From contig NZ_CP041241.1 in the NCBI RefSeq assembly GCF_013488225.1, forward strand, positions 806,001 through 870,000: a stretch of DNA of 64,000 nucleotides, in the 5' to 3' direction. A program made the position numbers and the translations under genes. Of the stretch, positions 35,001 to 43,834 are shown piece after piece (the stretch's first letter is position 1; each line of letters begins with the position of its first letter). The DNA comes from Sinorhizobium mexicanum (GTDB taxonomy: Bacteria; Pseudomonadota; Alphaproteobacteria; Rhizobiales; Rhizobiaceae). The notes under the pieces were generated by a model. That model did no database searches and was not told the origin of the DNA. It saw nothing but the letters and a program-made list of their open reading frames with translations.

Positions 35001-35237
35001 AGACATGTAGAGCATGCCCGGCACGCCGTTGATCTGCTGTTCGAGCGGAGTGGTGACGGTATCGGCGACGACCTGGGCGCTGGCGCCCGGATAGTTGGCG
35101 GAGACGACGATCTGCGGCGGCGTAATGTCCGGGAACTGCGACACCGGCAGCAGGAAATAGCAAATGGCGCCCGCAAGCGTCATGACGATGGCGATAGCAG
35201 AGGCGAAAATCGGTCGGCGGATAAAGAACTCGATCAT
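32100..35237 (-). CDS. RND multidrug efflux pump (HAE1/AcrB type)
   Basis: 1045 residues, normal family length: TM1 at the N-terminus (IFASAIAIVMTLAGAICYFL), porter domains, TM2-6 block with LGMVLAIGLVVDDAIVVVENVER (the proton-relay Asp-Asp pair in TM4), second porter/docking half and TM7-12 including FVMLVGLAAKNAILIVEFAK (Lys of TM10). It exports hydrophobic drugs from periplasm to medium by proton antiport. The ATG overlaps the TGA of an 80-codon ORF (ATGA). It is likely repressed by the TetR protein at 35711. Confidence 0.95.
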   Translation of the reverse strand: MIEFFIRRPIFASAIAIVMTLAGAICYFLLPVSQFPDITPPQIVVSANYPGASAQVVADTVTTPLEQQINGVPGMLYMSSTSSNDGSSRIIISFDVGYPIDVAALDVQNRVSQAASSLPALVNQSGVTIAKQIPNFTVLVSLDSPDDSVDFASVSNYAYLQILDPLKRLPGVGDVQLFGERRYSMRVWLDPDRMANLGITAVDVQNVIEEQNVQVAGGKIGQSPAPAGTPFEMQINALGRLSDPEQFGDIVLRADQGTGATIRLRDVARIELGALLYSSSVTFNGKESVVLAVFQAPGSNALDLQSRVKAKMDELSQRFPEGIAYHMFYDTTRFVSAAMQDVVITLVEALALVIAVVFIFLQNVRTTIIPTIAIPVSLIATLIVMYLLGFSLNMLSLLGMVLAIGLVVDDAIVVVENVERQLESGLPPLAATHKAMQEVTGPIIATTAVLLAVFVPVAFIPGVAGSLYNQFALTVAISVAFSAFNSLTLSPALSAAFLRHRGAARFVLFRWFNTGFHWLSHAYAHSIARLVRWRWALFGLFLIAIGSTYALWQRIPSTFLPVEDQGYFFVVIQLPDGASIERTEAVARQSEEILRGTAGVDFVGSVVGFNFLSFASQSNSAVQFAVLKPWDERPPEEGASALREAVQPILLQIPDALVLAFDPPSIQGLGATGGFEFQVEDLGGHSSVALNDATQALIAEARKQPEINPHQLFTAFSTSSPQFNYDLDRDKAKQLGLNLPDIFNTLQIYFGSLYVNDFNLFGRTFRVTLQADQSARSNPADISRLYVRNSAGDMVPLSTLGALKPTVGPETVSHYNNYPSALVNGAAAPGYSSSQAVAAMERAAAATLPRDFGFEWTGITYQEIRAGSIAALVFALAIIFCFLILAAQYESWSMPFMVLLSVPLALLGALLALWLRAKQIDVYSQIGFVMLVGLAAKNAILIVEFAKRRRQEGLDIITAAAEAARLRLRPILMTAFAFILGVVPLMYATGAGAASRQSIGTTVFGGMLMDTVLTLIFVPVFYAVIEQWREGLSPAKGQREPEAAE

Positions 35238-35476
35238 GGCCCGATCAATCCATGTACGACGCGGGCGCCAGCGTGGGCCGCGCCGGCCGGCAACGGCCGA
35301 TGTGCATCCTTGAATATCGCGCGATCCGACCTGTCGTCGACCCGGAGGGCGACATTCGCGGGCGCTTTGCCGGGCGGCTTCAACGCGCCGAAATCGAGCT
35401 TCTCCGCGGTCACCGACACGCGGTTTATCCGGTCGGTAAGGAGTTTTCCCGCCGTCGGCCTATCCAGCTTGCGCAT
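35234..35476 (-). CDS. Small ORF translationally coupled to the RND pump gene
   Basis: 80 residues, basic at the N-terminus (MRKLDRPTAGKLLTDR) and without a signal peptide or membrane span; I do not recognise it. It is supported by a GGAG site seven bases before the ATG, by high G+C at third codon positions, and by an ATGA overlap with the pump gene, which otherwise has only a weak ribosome site. It could be a real small protein or a leader ORF that sets pump translation. The rest of 35477-35710 is non-coding. Confidence 0.5.
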   Translation of the reverse strand: MRKLDRPTAGKLLTDRINRVSVTAEKLDFGALKPPGKAPANVALRVDDRSDRAIFKDAHRPLPAGAAHAGARVVHGLIGP

Positions 35477-35710
35477 CGCCAGGCTCCAGCATCAGCAATC
35501 GCGATCTGCACCGTCGTTAACTAGACGTTTGACGATCGGGCGAACCGACATTGTGACATTGTGCCAGAAATTTTTCGTGCGGTTATCATCACGCTCGGAA
35601 GCGTTCGAGAAATCGGCTGCTCCTTGATCTCCCTCGACCGATCCGGGACCAGCGTTCACGGTCAAGCGTCTTTCCGTACGAAAATAGGCCGGCCGAACCT
35701 GATGACGACC

Positions 35711-36298
35711 TCATTCGCGAGTGTGCTCGGCAATCCCCGGCTCCAGCAGCCGAAGGATTTCTGGCAGGCGTTCGTTCATTTCTGCCGGGATCTTCTCGTT
35801 CATCAGAAGCGTCACGAGCCCATGCACCAAAGACCAAGCGGCAATCGGGCCGGGATCGTCAAATGCATTCGGCCCTTTCCGACCCGCCTTCACGGCAAGA
35901 AGTTCAAAGGCTTGACGACTGGCTAGAGACAAATGCACGTCTCCGCTGTCGATGTGTTCCCGGGATCCAAACATCAGCGTGTAAAGGCCCGGGTTGGCTT
36001 TTGCGAAGTCGATGTAGGCAACGCCAAGATCACCGATGCCGCTGGCGGGGTCGGATGCAAGCGGCGCAATCATATCTCGCAGCCTAGAAAATCCCACGGC
36101 GGCAATGGCTGACATCAGTTCGCGCTTGCCGGCGAAGTGCGCGTAAGGAGCGGCCTGGCTGACACCAGCTTGGCGCGCCACGGCACGTAAACTTACTCCT
36201 GCTGGGCCTTCGCGCTCGAGCAGCACTAACCCTGCCTCGATCAGCGCGGAGCGTAGATCACCGTGGTGATATCCTCGCGCTTGTGTTTTCGAGTTCAT
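35711..36298 (-). CDS. TetR-family repressor
   Basis: 195 residues: N-terminal TetR HTH (LRSALIEAGLVLLEREG, VSLRAVARQAGVSQAAPYAHF), then a TetR_C ligand domain (WHG-like GPIAAWSLVHGLVTLLMNE). It is upstream of the RND pump operon on the same strand and divergent from the DUF2214 membrane protein. Two tandem TTGAC-N3-GTTAAG elements lie in the divergent intergenic region (36314-36357) and are its likely operators. Confidence 0.92.
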   Translation of the reverse strand: MNSKTQARGYHHGDLRSALIEAGLVLLEREGPAGVSLRAVARQAGVSQAAPYAHFAGKRELMSAIAAVGFSRLRDMIAPLASDPASGIGDLGVAYIDFAKANPGLYTLMFGSREHIDSGDVHLSLASRQAFELLAVKAGRKGPNAFDDPGPIAAWSLVHGLVTLLMNEKIPAEMNERLPEILRLLEPGIAEHTRE

Positions 36299-36313
36299 TC
36301 CGCCTACCCAATC

Positions 36314-36357
36314 TTGACACTGTTAAGAACGCCGCTATGTTGACGACGTTAAGATCG
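36314..36357. promoter_or_regulatory. Tandem putative TetR operators
   Basis: TTGACACTGTTAAGAACG (36314-36331) and TTGACGACGTTAAGATCG (36340-36357), 26 bases apart. Each contains an imperfect CTTRAC-N3-GTTAAG palindrome, next to the tetR start and upstream of the DUF2214 gene. Confidence 0.55.
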
Positions 36358-36432
36358 ACGTGCCCGCACGAAAGTCAAGGTCGGCCCACGATGTCGGACC
36401 GCGGTCATTTGTTGGAAAGGCGGGAATTTCAG

Positions 36433-36879
36433 ATGTTCACGGATCTTGTCCTCGCTAGCGCCCACCACCTCCTGGTCTTCTTGCTGGCGGCGATCATCGC
36501 GATGGAAGCAGTGATTGTGCGGCCGGATATGTCCGGGGAAGGCGCCAGGTTCCTCTCCCGTATCGACGCGTATTACGGCGCGACCGCCGCGCTTGTGCTC
36601 CTCATCGGGATCGGCCGCGTCCTCTTCGGACTCAAGGGATGGGAAGCATATGTTTACAATTGGGCGTTCTGGCTGAAGATGGCGGCCTTTGTCGTGGTCG
36701 GGCTCCTCTCCATCAGGCCCACGCTGCAAATCCGCAAGTGGAGAAAGAACGCGGACGAAGGCGCGTTCACCCCGCTACCCGAGGACGTTGCCAAGGTGCG
36801 CGGCTCCATTCTGGCGCAGATCGGCGTCTTCGCGCTCATTCCAGTTCTGGCGGCGACGATGGCTCGCTACGGTTATTGA
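36433..36879 (+). CDS. DUF2214 family membrane protein
   Basis: 148 residues with four predicted transmembrane helices (roughly 5-25, 48-70, 78-100, 122-142), starting MFTDLVLASAHHLLVF. The frame is open upstream to 36283 but the ATG at 36433 begins the conserved protein; AAGGCGGGAA lies upstream. The family has no known function. The conserved His near the N-terminus (SAHHLL) recalls haem-binding membrane proteins, but this is not enough to assign a role. Confidence 0.8.
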   Translation: MFTDLVLASAHHLLVFLLAAIIAMEAVIVRPDMSGEGARFLSRIDAYYGATAALVLLIGIGRVLFGLKGWEAYVYNWAFWLKMAAFVVVGLLSIRPTLQIRKWRKNADEGAFTPLPEDVAKVRGSILAQIGVFALIPVLAATMARYGY

Positions 36880-36914
36880 AAGTTCATCTGGGCCGGCCAG
36901 ATGAGTTTTGGCAT

Positions 36915-36940
36915 GGGTGTCACACACCCTTTACATTTTA
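36915..36940 (+). terminator. Terminator after the DUF2214 gene
   Basis: Short hairpin GGGTGT/ACACCC with a 3-base loop followed by TTTACATTTTA. The rest of 36941-37228 is non-coding and shows nothing I recognise. Confidence 0.5.
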
Positions 36941-37228
36941 CGCCGAAACTTGGAGGGTAGCTCCATGGCACAGTCATCCTGAACAGGATTGGCAGGGGTC
37001 GCTTCAAAAGCGGTTGACGCCGCAGTCGATCCGGCAGAGGCGTCCATCCCGTAGTGCCGGAAATCCTTCGTGCGGCGGATCTGGACGACAACCATCCGAG
37101 GCAGATCCGCGGCTTCGCAGCCGCCGGGGCGCGACCGCCCAGTCCCTAGGACGACGAGCGGATGATCCTGGCTTCCGAACCCGATTTGAATTGGAATTAT
37201 CGGGCAAGCTTCAACCGAGGAAGTAGAG

Positions 37229-37420
37229 ATGAGCAAGTTTGTTATTCTCGCACTGACGGCGGTGGCAATCAGCGTCGGCAGCGTGGCCTGCGTATCAGAG
37301 AACCCTGACACGGCATCGATAGCGCCCAATGCCGAGAACCGGAACGGGACGGTCAACCCCAGGGCAAGCGGTGCCCCGCCAAGGAACGGTTCTTACTACA
37401 AGGGCATCTTTCGGGAATGA
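37229..37420 (+). CDS. Small secreted lipoprotein
   Basis: 63 residues: MSKFVILALTAVAISVG hydrophobic signal then a lipobox-like VGSVAC with Cys21 as the lipid anchor, followed by a short hydrophilic Asn/Pro/Gly-rich tail ending YYKGIFRE. It has a good GAGGAAG ribosome site and high G+C third positions. I do not recognise a family. It is a single gene between the DUF2214 gene and the chemoreceptor. Confidence 0.7.
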   Translation: MSKFVILALTAVAISVGSVACVSENPDTASIAPNAENRNGTVNPRASGAPPRNGSYYKGIFRE

Positions 37421-37623
37421 TCTGACGCTTTGAGATCAGCCAATTCCAGACGGAAAGCCGCTACGCGCTGCCGCCCGCTACCAAGATTCGTCTTCCTCGC
37501 AGGGGAGACGCGTTGTTTGTGCCGCATCAAAGAGATGCACCCGGCAACGGTGTAGGTGCACCGGGCCGAAAATGAATTGCGGCGCGTCGGCATGAGGTCG
37601 AACTTCCTCTGGAGCGTTGCCTC

Positions 37624-39792
37624 ATGCGTTTGTCGGACGTCTCGCTGACCAAGCGAATCCTCTGGTGTGTTGCCCTGCCGGCGCTCGTCGCTGCCTGGCT
37701 CGCCTATGGGCGGGTCGAGGCGAGCCTGGCGAGCTACCGGGACGCCGCGCACCTGGTGAAGATCAGCGATTACATATCGATCCTTGGGGACGCAGTACAC
37801 TCCCTGCAGATGGAGCGCGCTGCGACGGCTCTGTTTCTCGCAAATAATCCGAGTGGCGATGATGCACCTCTGAGTGCCGCGCGGCGTGGTTTCGACGGGC
37901 GCGCGGAAACGGCTTTGGCTGCCGCGTCGAAACTCGCCATCGATCAGGATGCCACCTTGCGAGAGGCGAGACAGCAGCTTGCAGCGCTGCGCGGGCGCGT
38001 CGACCGGCGTGAGTTGGCGCCGGCGGAGAGCAATGCGCAGTACAGCCAGTTCGTTTCCCGCTTGCTGGCCATGCTGCGGGCGCTCACCAATGGCGGGCGC
38101 ATCGACGATGCGCTTGCCGGGAAGGTGGAAGCCTACAACCTCTTCTCGTTGGCGAAGGAATATGCGGGCCAGGAACGGGCGGCAGGCAATGCGTTGATCG
38201 CCACAGGTCTGGCTGATCGCGAGGGCCTGCTCCGCTTGGCCAAGCTCTATGGCGCACAGACGATGCTGCTCAATGAGTTCGTCACCAAGTTGCCGGCCTT
38301 CGCGGATCGGGCGAAAACCGTCACACCGGAGGCCTCGGCACCGCTGGCGGAAATCCGGAAGGTGCTGTTGGCAACCGGCGAAGGGGGAGACCTCTCCGCC
38401 CTTGATGCCGCCGAATGGTATCGTCTGGCGAGTGCACGGATCAACACAATGCACGAGGTCGAGAAGGCGCTGCTCGAGGATACGCGCGCGGACGCGGGTG
38501 ACCTCGCCCGACGGCAGATGACGGCTCTGCTGGCGATTGGTGGCGGCCTGACCGTCGCGCTCTCCGCCGCCACCTGTGTATCTGTGCTGATCGCGCTCGG
38601 AGTGGTCCGACCGATCCGGGAACTCACCAAGGCAATCGAGCGTCTCGCTGACGGCGATGCCGGGACGACAGTAGGCCAGACGGATGCCAAGGATGAGGTT
38701 GGAGCCATGGGGCGCGCAGTCGCCAAGGCCGTAGAGGTAGCCAGGCGCCAGGCGGAAGCACAGCGCGAGGAGGATCAGCGTCGTGCGGCGGAACGACAGG
38801 CGGAGGCGCGGGCGCGCGATGAAGAGCGGGTTGCACGGGCAAGGGACCTCGAACAGGCGCTGGACAATGTAAACCGCGGTTTGGACGAACTTTCCCGGGG
38901 GAACCTGCGCTTCCGGATCGCCCAGACGCTCGCCCCGGACTTCGACGCGCTTCGGACGGCCTTCAACGGGTCGGTCGAGACGCTGGAGCGGCTCGTTTCT
39001 CTCGCTGGCGAGAATGCGAATGTCATTGACGGCAGTTGCGCAGAGTTGCGGACGGCCGCGGACGACCTCGCGCGGCGCACGGGCAGCCAGGCGACAGCAT
39101 TGGAGGAAGCGGCCGCCGCTCTGGAGGAGGTCGCGACTGCGGTCAAGATGTCATCGGTTGGCGCTGACGAGGCACAGCGCTCGGTCGGCATCGCAAGCAG
39201 CGATGCGGCCGAGGCGATCCGTGTCGTCGCCGAAACCGTCGGCGCGATGCACGACATTGCCAATTCCTCGCAGCGGATTGGACAGATCATCGGTGCGATC
39301 GACGAGATCGCCTTCCAGACCAATCTGCTGGCGCTCAATGCCGGGGTCGAGGCGGCGCGTGCAGGCGAAGCGGGCAAGGGATTTGCTGTCGTAGCGCAGG
39401 AGGTTAGAGAACTGGCGCAGCGTTCAGCCGCCGCAGCGCGGGAGATCAAGACGTTGATAGACCAGGCGACGAACGACGTTTCGGCTGGCGTCGCCCTAGT
39501 GGGCAAGACCGGTGAGGCGCTTTCCGGTATCGAGCGCCACGTGCAGCTTATCAGCAGGCAGGTTCTCACCATCGCACAGTCTGCCAAGGAACAGGCCTCG
39601 GCGCTGGGCGAGATTACTGCCACGGTCAGCCAGCTTGACCAGATCACCCAGCAGAATGCCAGCATGGTCGAGGAGACGACAGCCGCCTCGGAAAGCCTGG
39701 CAGTGGAGGCTGGCAAGCTGCGCAATCAACTGGCGACCTTCCAGACGGGGCAGGGCAGGGTGGAGAGGCACTGGCAAGCCAATGCCGCCTGA
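37624..39792 (+). CDS. Methyl-accepting chemotaxis protein with NIT (nitrate/nitrite-sensing) domain
   Basis: 722 residues: TM1 (about 12-30), a large periplasmic all-helical domain with the NIT signature (HSLQMERAATALFLANN), TM2 (about 300-325), HAMP (VVRPIRELTKAIERLADGD), a long coiled coil, and the MCP signalling tip (IGAIDEIAFQTNLLALNAGVEAARAGEAGKGFAVVAQEVR in pattern). NIT domains are proposed nitrate/nitrite sensors. The gene lies directly before the denitrification cluster, so it may steer cells towards respirable nitrogen oxides. The ATG follows TCTGGAGCG. Confidence 0.92.
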   Translation: MRLSDVSLTKRILWCVALPALVAAWLAYGRVEASLASYRDAAHLVKISDYISILGDAVHSLQMERAATALFLANNPSGDDAPLSAARRGFDGRAETALAAASKLAIDQDATLREARQQLAALRGRVDRRELAPAESNAQYSQFVSRLLAMLRALTNGGRIDDALAGKVEAYNLFSLAKEYAGQERAAGNALIATGLADREGLLRLAKLYGAQTMLLNEFVTKLPAFADRAKTVTPEASAPLAEIRKVLLATGEGGDLSALDAAEWYRLASARINTMHEVEKALLEDTRADAGDLARRQMTALLAIGGGLTVALSAATCVSVLIALGVVRPIRELTKAIERLADGDAGTTVGQTDAKDEVGAMGRAVAKAVEVARRQAEAQREEDQRRAAERQAEARARDEERVARARDLEQALDNVNRGLDELSRGNLRFRIAQTLAPDFDALRTAFNGSVETLERLVSLAGENANVIDGSCAELRTAADDLARRTGSQATALEEAAAALEEVATAVKMSSVGADEAQRSVGIASSDAAEAIRVVAETVGAMHDIANSSQRIGQIIGAIDEIAFQTNLLALNAGVEAARAGEAGKGFAVVAQEVRELAQRSAAAAREIKTLIDQATNDVSAGVALVGKTGEALSGIERHVQLISRQVLTIAQSAKEQASALGEITATVSQLDQITQQNASMVEETTAASESLAVEAGKLRNQLATFQTGQGRVERHWQANAA

Positions 39793-39811
39793 CCCCGCGC
39801 CAAACCTGCGA

Positions 39812-39839
39812 TCACGGCGACATCTTTGCTTCGCCGTGA
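39812..39839. terminator. Bidirectional hairpin between MCP and pseudoazurin genes
   Basis: Perfect 9-bp stem TCACGGCGA / TCGCCGTGA with a 10-base loop in the 66-base gap between convergent genes. Confidence 0.6.
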
Positions 39840-39858
39840 GTCGCAATCTTTATGAGCC

Positions 39859-40296
39859 TCAAAGGTCGCTGAGCGCGGCGTCGATTCGTTCACGTGCCTT
39901 CTTCGGGAACTTTGCGGCCTTGACTTGCTCGACATTGGCCGGTGCCTCGCCGACGACAACGACGGCAACCATGCCCATGCTGAAGTGCGGCGTGCACTTG
40001 ACCACGTAGATGCCTTCCTGGGTCAGGGTCACTTTAACCGCTTCGTTTATCTTCCCTTTGAACGGTTCGGCACCCTGCGGGATCATGTCCTTGACCGTTT
40101 CGGCATTGTGGCCCTTGTCCGCAGGCACAAAAGTCACGGTATCTCCCGGGTTGGCCCTGAGTATCGACGGTTCGAAGACCATCACGCCTTCCGCGCCCTT
40201 GTTGAGCATCTTGATCTCATGGTCGGCGGCAAAAGCGGGAACGCTCAGGACACTCAGGAACGCTGCACCGACGAGGAACTTGGTCATGGAACGCAT
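39859..40296 (-). CDS. Pseudoazurin (periplasmic blue copper protein)
   Basis: 145 residues with a cleavable signal peptide (ends VPAFAA) and a type I copper site: His in DKGHNAETV and the Cys-Pro-His-xxxx-Met motif in [11 protein letters not shown]. It carries electrons from cytochrome bc1/cytochromes to nitrite and N2O reductases. The ATG at 40294-40296 has an AAGGAG site seven bases upstream. An FNR/NnrR-type box (TTGAC-N4-CGCAA) lies 80 bases upstream of the start, consistent with induction under low oxygen and NO. Confidence 0.94.
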   Translation of the reverse strand: MRSMTKFLVGAAFLSVLSVPAFAADHEIKMLNKGAEGVMVFEPSILRANPGDTVTFVPADKGHNAETVKDMIPQGAEPFKGKINEAVKVTLTQEGIYVVKCTPHFSMGMVAVVVVGEAPANVEQVKAAKFPKKARERIDAALSDL

Positions 40297-40375
40297 TGCA
40301 ATTCTCCTTGCTGGAAGACACCCCGCATGGGCGCCTTGCAAGGACGATGACTAAGCCGTGCGGCCGGCTCGTTCT

Positions 40376-40389
40376 TTGACATAACGCAA
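40376..40389. promoter_or_regulatory. FNR/NnrR-type box upstream of pseudoazurin
   Basis: TTGACATAACGCAA fits TTG-N8-CAA with the NnrR-like right arm CGCAA. Confidence 0.65.
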
Positions 40390-40434
40390 ATTTCGCTCGC
40401 GTCAGAACGCCGCAATCTTCGCTGCCCTCTGTCG

Positions 40435-40532
40435 CATGTTTCCTTAAACGCATCGGTTCAAGGAAAAAGCATGCAGTAATTCAAAGTGCCTCGGCGCCCT
40501 TTGCGCGTCCGACAAGACGCGCGGCGCTATAG
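40435..40532. repeat. RIME-like repeat
   Basis: GCATGTTTCCTTAAAC...GGTTCAAGGA arms followed by CCTTTGCGCGTC/GACGCGCGGCGC; close to the copies at 60255, 60416 and 63089. Confidence 0.75.
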
Positions 40533-40556
40533 TCGAGGGAAGTCCACTTGGATGCG

Positions 40557-41396
40557 TTACGGGATCGGAAGCGCCCGCACACCCTGCAGACAGCGGATCA
40601 TGTCGCCCGCAAACGTCTGCGCCCGCTTCCGTCCTGCCTCCGTGCGCTCCCGTTCCGCCAAGTCGAGGTAGCAATCGAGGAGGAACTCACAAAGCGGGAC
40701 CAATCGCTCCGTGACATTCTGCGGCACGTGCTGCAGGAGAGGCGTTTCGGCGGATGGTTCTCGCGAAAGATGCTGCGCCCGCTCGGCTGCTTCCGCCGAA
40801 TGCGCGCGCAAGCGCTCCGCAACCAGTGCCCCAACCGAATCGGCCTGTTTCATCAGGAGGCTGGAAAGTCGTTGCTCCAGAGTCGGCAAATTCCCCTTGT
40901 CGGCCTGCGCGTCGGCGTGGCGCATTGCGTGGAACGCCCGGCGTCGTTCTCGCCGGAGCGTTGCGACATGGCCCAGCTCTTCCATGGCCAGTCGCTCCGC
41001 GGCATGCCTTATCTCGTCGTTTGGCGCATGGGCGGCCGCATAGCTCCAGAATACGAATGCTCTTTCCTCGTTGCGAACCGCCATGGAAAAAGCGCGGTAC
41101 GAGGTCAGCAGCTCCGGAGCAACGAGCCCGGCACCTTCGTCGTCGAAGAGCGGTTCAGGCAGCGTGACGGGTAGCGGTGTCCGGCCACCGAGCCACCGAT
41201 CGACATTCCCGAGATGTCCCTCTTCTTCAGCGATCAGGCGGCCGAACACAGCCGCCAAATCGGGACGGTTTTCTAACCGCATGCGCGCCGCCAGCGAAAC
41301 GTAGCCGTCGATCGCCTCTTGTTCCATGGCCCGCGCAAAGGCGAGCAATTCGTCCATCGACGCCATTGTCCATGGTTCCGTCTTCTTGTCTGGCAT
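40557..41396 (-). CDS. Ferritin-like (rubrerythrin-type) protein with two helical metal-binding modules
   Basis: 279 residues. Two paired Glu/His motifs typical of di-iron four-helix bundles are seen: AMEQEAIDGY with IAEEEGHLGNV, and VRNEERAFVFW with AMEELGHVATL; a Cys-containing helical C-terminal part follows. The ATG at 41394-41396 has GGGAGAG upstream; a TTG at 41483 is unlikely. It is divergent from nosR and may serve oxidative or nitrosative stress protection of the denitrification apparatus, but its chemistry is unknown. Confidence 0.75.
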   Translation of the reverse strand: MPDKKTEPWTMASMDELLAFARAMEQEAIDGYVSLAARMRLENRPDLAAVFGRLIAEEEGHLGNVDRWLGGRTPLPVTLPEPLFDDEGAGLVAPELLTSYRAFSMAVRNEERAFVFWSYAAAHAPNDEIRHAAERLAMEELGHVATLRRERRRAFHAMRHADAQADKGNLPTLEQRLSSLLMKQADSVGALVAERLRAHSAEAAERAQHLSREPSAETPLLQHVPQNVTERLVPLCEFLLDCYLDLAERERTEAGRKRAQTFAGDMIRCLQGVRALPIP

Positions 41397-41469
41397 TTCT
41401 GCTCTCCCGGCTCGCGCGCGAAACGATTCCTCTGACGGCGCAGACTGGCCCAAATTGAATTTGATCGGG

Positions 41470-41483
41470 TTGATTTGGCTCAA
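41470..41483. promoter_or_regulatory. Imperfect FNR-like box in the nosR intergenic region
   Basis: TTGATTTGGCTCAA has a perfect left arm and one mismatch in the right arm (consensus TTGAT-N4-ATCAA). It lies between the divergent ferritin-like gene and nosR, 66 bases before the first nosR ATG. Confidence 0.45.
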
Positions 41484-41548
41484 AGAAGCTCCGTCTCGGT
41501 CGTGTCAGATGGCTGCGACGCAGTGGCCGAGTACGGCCAGAAAACTCG

Positions 41549-43834
41549 ATGTGCCAGACAGCGATCAATCAAATGCCTTTGCAAAGCCTTGTCCGCGCTC
41601 TCACCGTTCTCTGTATCGCCCTGCTTGTGGCCTTTCCAAGCATGGCCGGCCAGCTGTCCGAAAAGCTTCAAAAGGTGCAGCCGGGGGAAATCTTCCCTGG
41701 AGCAACCCGTTTCGGCGAGGCGACAGGCGACCCGCCGATTGCGCCGATTTTCCGCGGCGAGGAGTTGTTGGGATACGCCTTTCTCAACTCCGACGTTACG
41801 AGCTCGGTCGGCTATTCCGGCAAGCCGATCCATATTGTCGTCGGCATTGATCCCAAGGGCATCGTACGCGGGCTGAAGCTGGTCGAGCACAAGGAACCGA
41901 TCGTCCTCATCGGCATTCCGGAGGCCAAGGTTGTCGCTTCCGTCAATTCATTGATAGGCAAAGATCTGGGCCGCGTCTCGGCAGGTGCCGAACGGCCGCC
42001 GCAGGTCGACATCGTCAGCGGCGCAACCGTTACTGTCCTCGTCATGGGCGACAGCATCGTCCGCTCCGCTCTCAAGCTCATCCGCAGCAACAGGCTCGGC
42101 GCGGAGACCGCTGCCCTGGCTGGGCCTTCCGCCGAGATCCGCCGGGTGGATCCTGGCACGAGCAACGTGAGCGATTGGCAGACCCTTGTCGGTGACGGTT
42201 CGGTCAGAAGCCTTCGGCTGACGGTCGGAGAGGTGTCGGATGCATTCCGGCAGGCGGGGCAGCCAAGCGCAGCCGAGCACCCGGAGACGCGCAAGCCGGG
42301 TGACAGGTTCATCGACCTTTACATCGCGCCAGTCAGCGTCCCGAGCATTGGACGGTCGCTGCTGGGCGAAGCGCGCTATGAGCAGATGCGCGCCAAACTC
42401 AAGCCCGGCGAAGAAGCGATCATCGTGGCGGGGGACGGCGCCTATTCATTCAAGGGATCAGGTTACGTTCGAGGCGGCATTTTCGACCGGATCGAGCTCC
42501 TGCAGGATGGCCAGGGGCTGCGGTTCCGAGACCGCTATCACACGCGTCTGCCGGCACTTGCAGCCGCCGGCGCTCCGCATCTTCGCGAAATCGCGCTTTT
42601 CGTGGTTCCGGCAGACTTCGGCTTCGATGTGACGGCTCCCTGGGAACTGCAGTTGCTGGTCCAGCGCAGTTCGGTAGGGCGCGAGAAGGCAGTGCTTCCC
42701 TATAATCTTGGCTACACGCTTCCCGATGCTTACGTGAAGGTCGAAGCAGCGCCGGCACCGCCGCCGCCTGTTGAGCCGAGCGCCGCCGAGCCGGGCGAAC
42801 CGCTTGCTTTAAGCGAGCCCCTTTGGATGAAGATGTGGGATATGAACCGCACATCGGTGGCGATTGCCGCCGCAGCGGTGCTCGTCCTCACCCTCATCTT
42901 CTTCTTCCAGGACTGGCTCGTGAAACGACCGGTGTTGTTCGGGTGGGTGAGGCGTGGCTATCTCACCTTCACGCTTGTCTGGCTCGGCTGGTATGCCAAT
43001 GCCCAGCTCTCCGTCGTCAACGTCCTGACCTTCTTCAACTCTCTTGTGACGGGTTTCCACTGGGAGTTCTTTCTCTCCGCGCCCCTGGTCTTCCTCCTGT
43101 GGGCAAGCGTTGCCGCCGCGTTGCTGTTCTGGGGGCGCGGTCCGTTCTGCGGATGGCTATGCCCGTTCGGCGCCTTGCAGGAACTGACCAACAACATTGC
43201 ACAGTGGCTGAAAGTGCCGCAGGTCCGCGTACCCTGGGGACTGCATGAACGCCTCTGGCCGATCAAGTACATCATCTTCCTCGGCCTGTTCGGCCTTTCG
43301 CTCTATTCGCTCGCGCTTGCTGAAATGTTCTCGGAAGTGGAACCGTTCAAGACGGCCATCATTCTGAAATTCGCGCGCGAATGGCCCTTCGTCATCTTTG
43401 CGCTGACCGTGCTCGCCGCCGGGCTGTTCATCGAACGGTTCTATTGCCGCTACCTTTGCCCTCTGGGCGCCGCCCTCGCCATACCAGGGCGAATCCGGAT
43501 GTTCGAGTGGCTGAAGCGGTGGCCGGAATGCGGTTCGCCCTGCCAGCGCTGCGCGAAGGAATGCCCCGTCCAGTCGATCCACCCGGAGGGCGGAATCAAC
43601 GTCAACGAGTGCATCTACTGCATGCACTGCCAGGAGCTTTACCACGACGATCAGCGTTGTCCGCACATGATCCAGGTGCGGCTGAAACGCGAAAAGTTCA
43701 TGGCGCTTTCCACCCCGGCTTCACGGGGGGAGGCGCCGGCGAAAACCGCCGTGACCCACAAGGGGGTCCCGATCAGGAGACCCGAGAAGACACCGGAAAT
43801 CCCGTCTGACGCCAACATCCAAGGAGAGGCATAA
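41549..43834 (+). CDS. nosR: NosR, membrane flavo-iron-sulfur protein for N2O reductase
   Basis: 761 residues: signal peptide, periplasmic FMN-binding domain with covalent-flavin motif SGATVT (about residue 155), a second periplasmic part, TM segments from about 440, the first CxxxCP motif ([10 protein letters not shown]), the second ([11 protein letters not shown]), and two 4Fe-4S binding motifs at the C-terminus ([21 protein letters not shown]). It delivers electrons to NosZ. A second ATG at 41573 is an alternative start. Its stop overlaps nosZ as TAATG. Confidence 0.96.
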   Translation: MCQTAINQMPLQSLVRALTVLCIALLVAFPSMAGQLSEKLQKVQPGEIFPGATRFGEATGDPPIAPIFRGEELLGYAFLNSDVTSSVGYSGKPIHIVVGIDPKGIVRGLKLVEHKEPIVLIGIPEAKVVASVNSLIGKDLGRVSAGAERPPQVDIVSGATVTVLVMGDSIVRSALKLIRSNRLGAETAALAGPSAEIRRVDPGTSNVSDWQTLVGDGSVRSLRLTVGEVSDAFRQAGQPSAAEHPETRKPGDRFIDLYIAPVSVPSIGRSLLGEARYEQMRAKLKPGEEAIIVAGDGAYSFKGSGYVRGGIFDRIELLQDGQGLRFRDRYHTRLPALAAAGAPHLREIALFVVPADFGFDVTAPWELQLLVQRSSVGREKAVLPYNLGYTLPDAYVKVEAAPAPPPPVEPSAAEPGEPLALSEPLWMKMWDMNRTSVAIAAAAVLVLTLIFFFQDWLVKRPVLFGWVRRGYLTFTLVWLGWYANAQLSVVNVLTFFNSLVTGFHWEFFLSAPLVFLLWASVAAALLFWGRGPFCGWLCPFGALQELTNNIAQWLKVPQVRVPWGLHERLWPIKYIIFLGLFGLSLYSLALAEMFSEVEPFKTAIILKFAREWPFVIFALTVLAAGLFIERFYCRYLCPLGAALAIPGRIRMFEWLKRWPECGSPCQRCAKECPVQSIHPEGGINVNECIYCMHCQELYHDDQRCPHMIQVRLKREKFMALSTPASRGEAPAKTAVTHKGVPIRRPEKTPEIPSDANIQGEA

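Noticed and set aside
37421..41548. Expectation of nirK, nirS or nor genes in this denitrification cluster
   Set aside because: No nitrite or NO reductase gene is present anywhere in the window; only the N2O step and NO detoxification are encoded.
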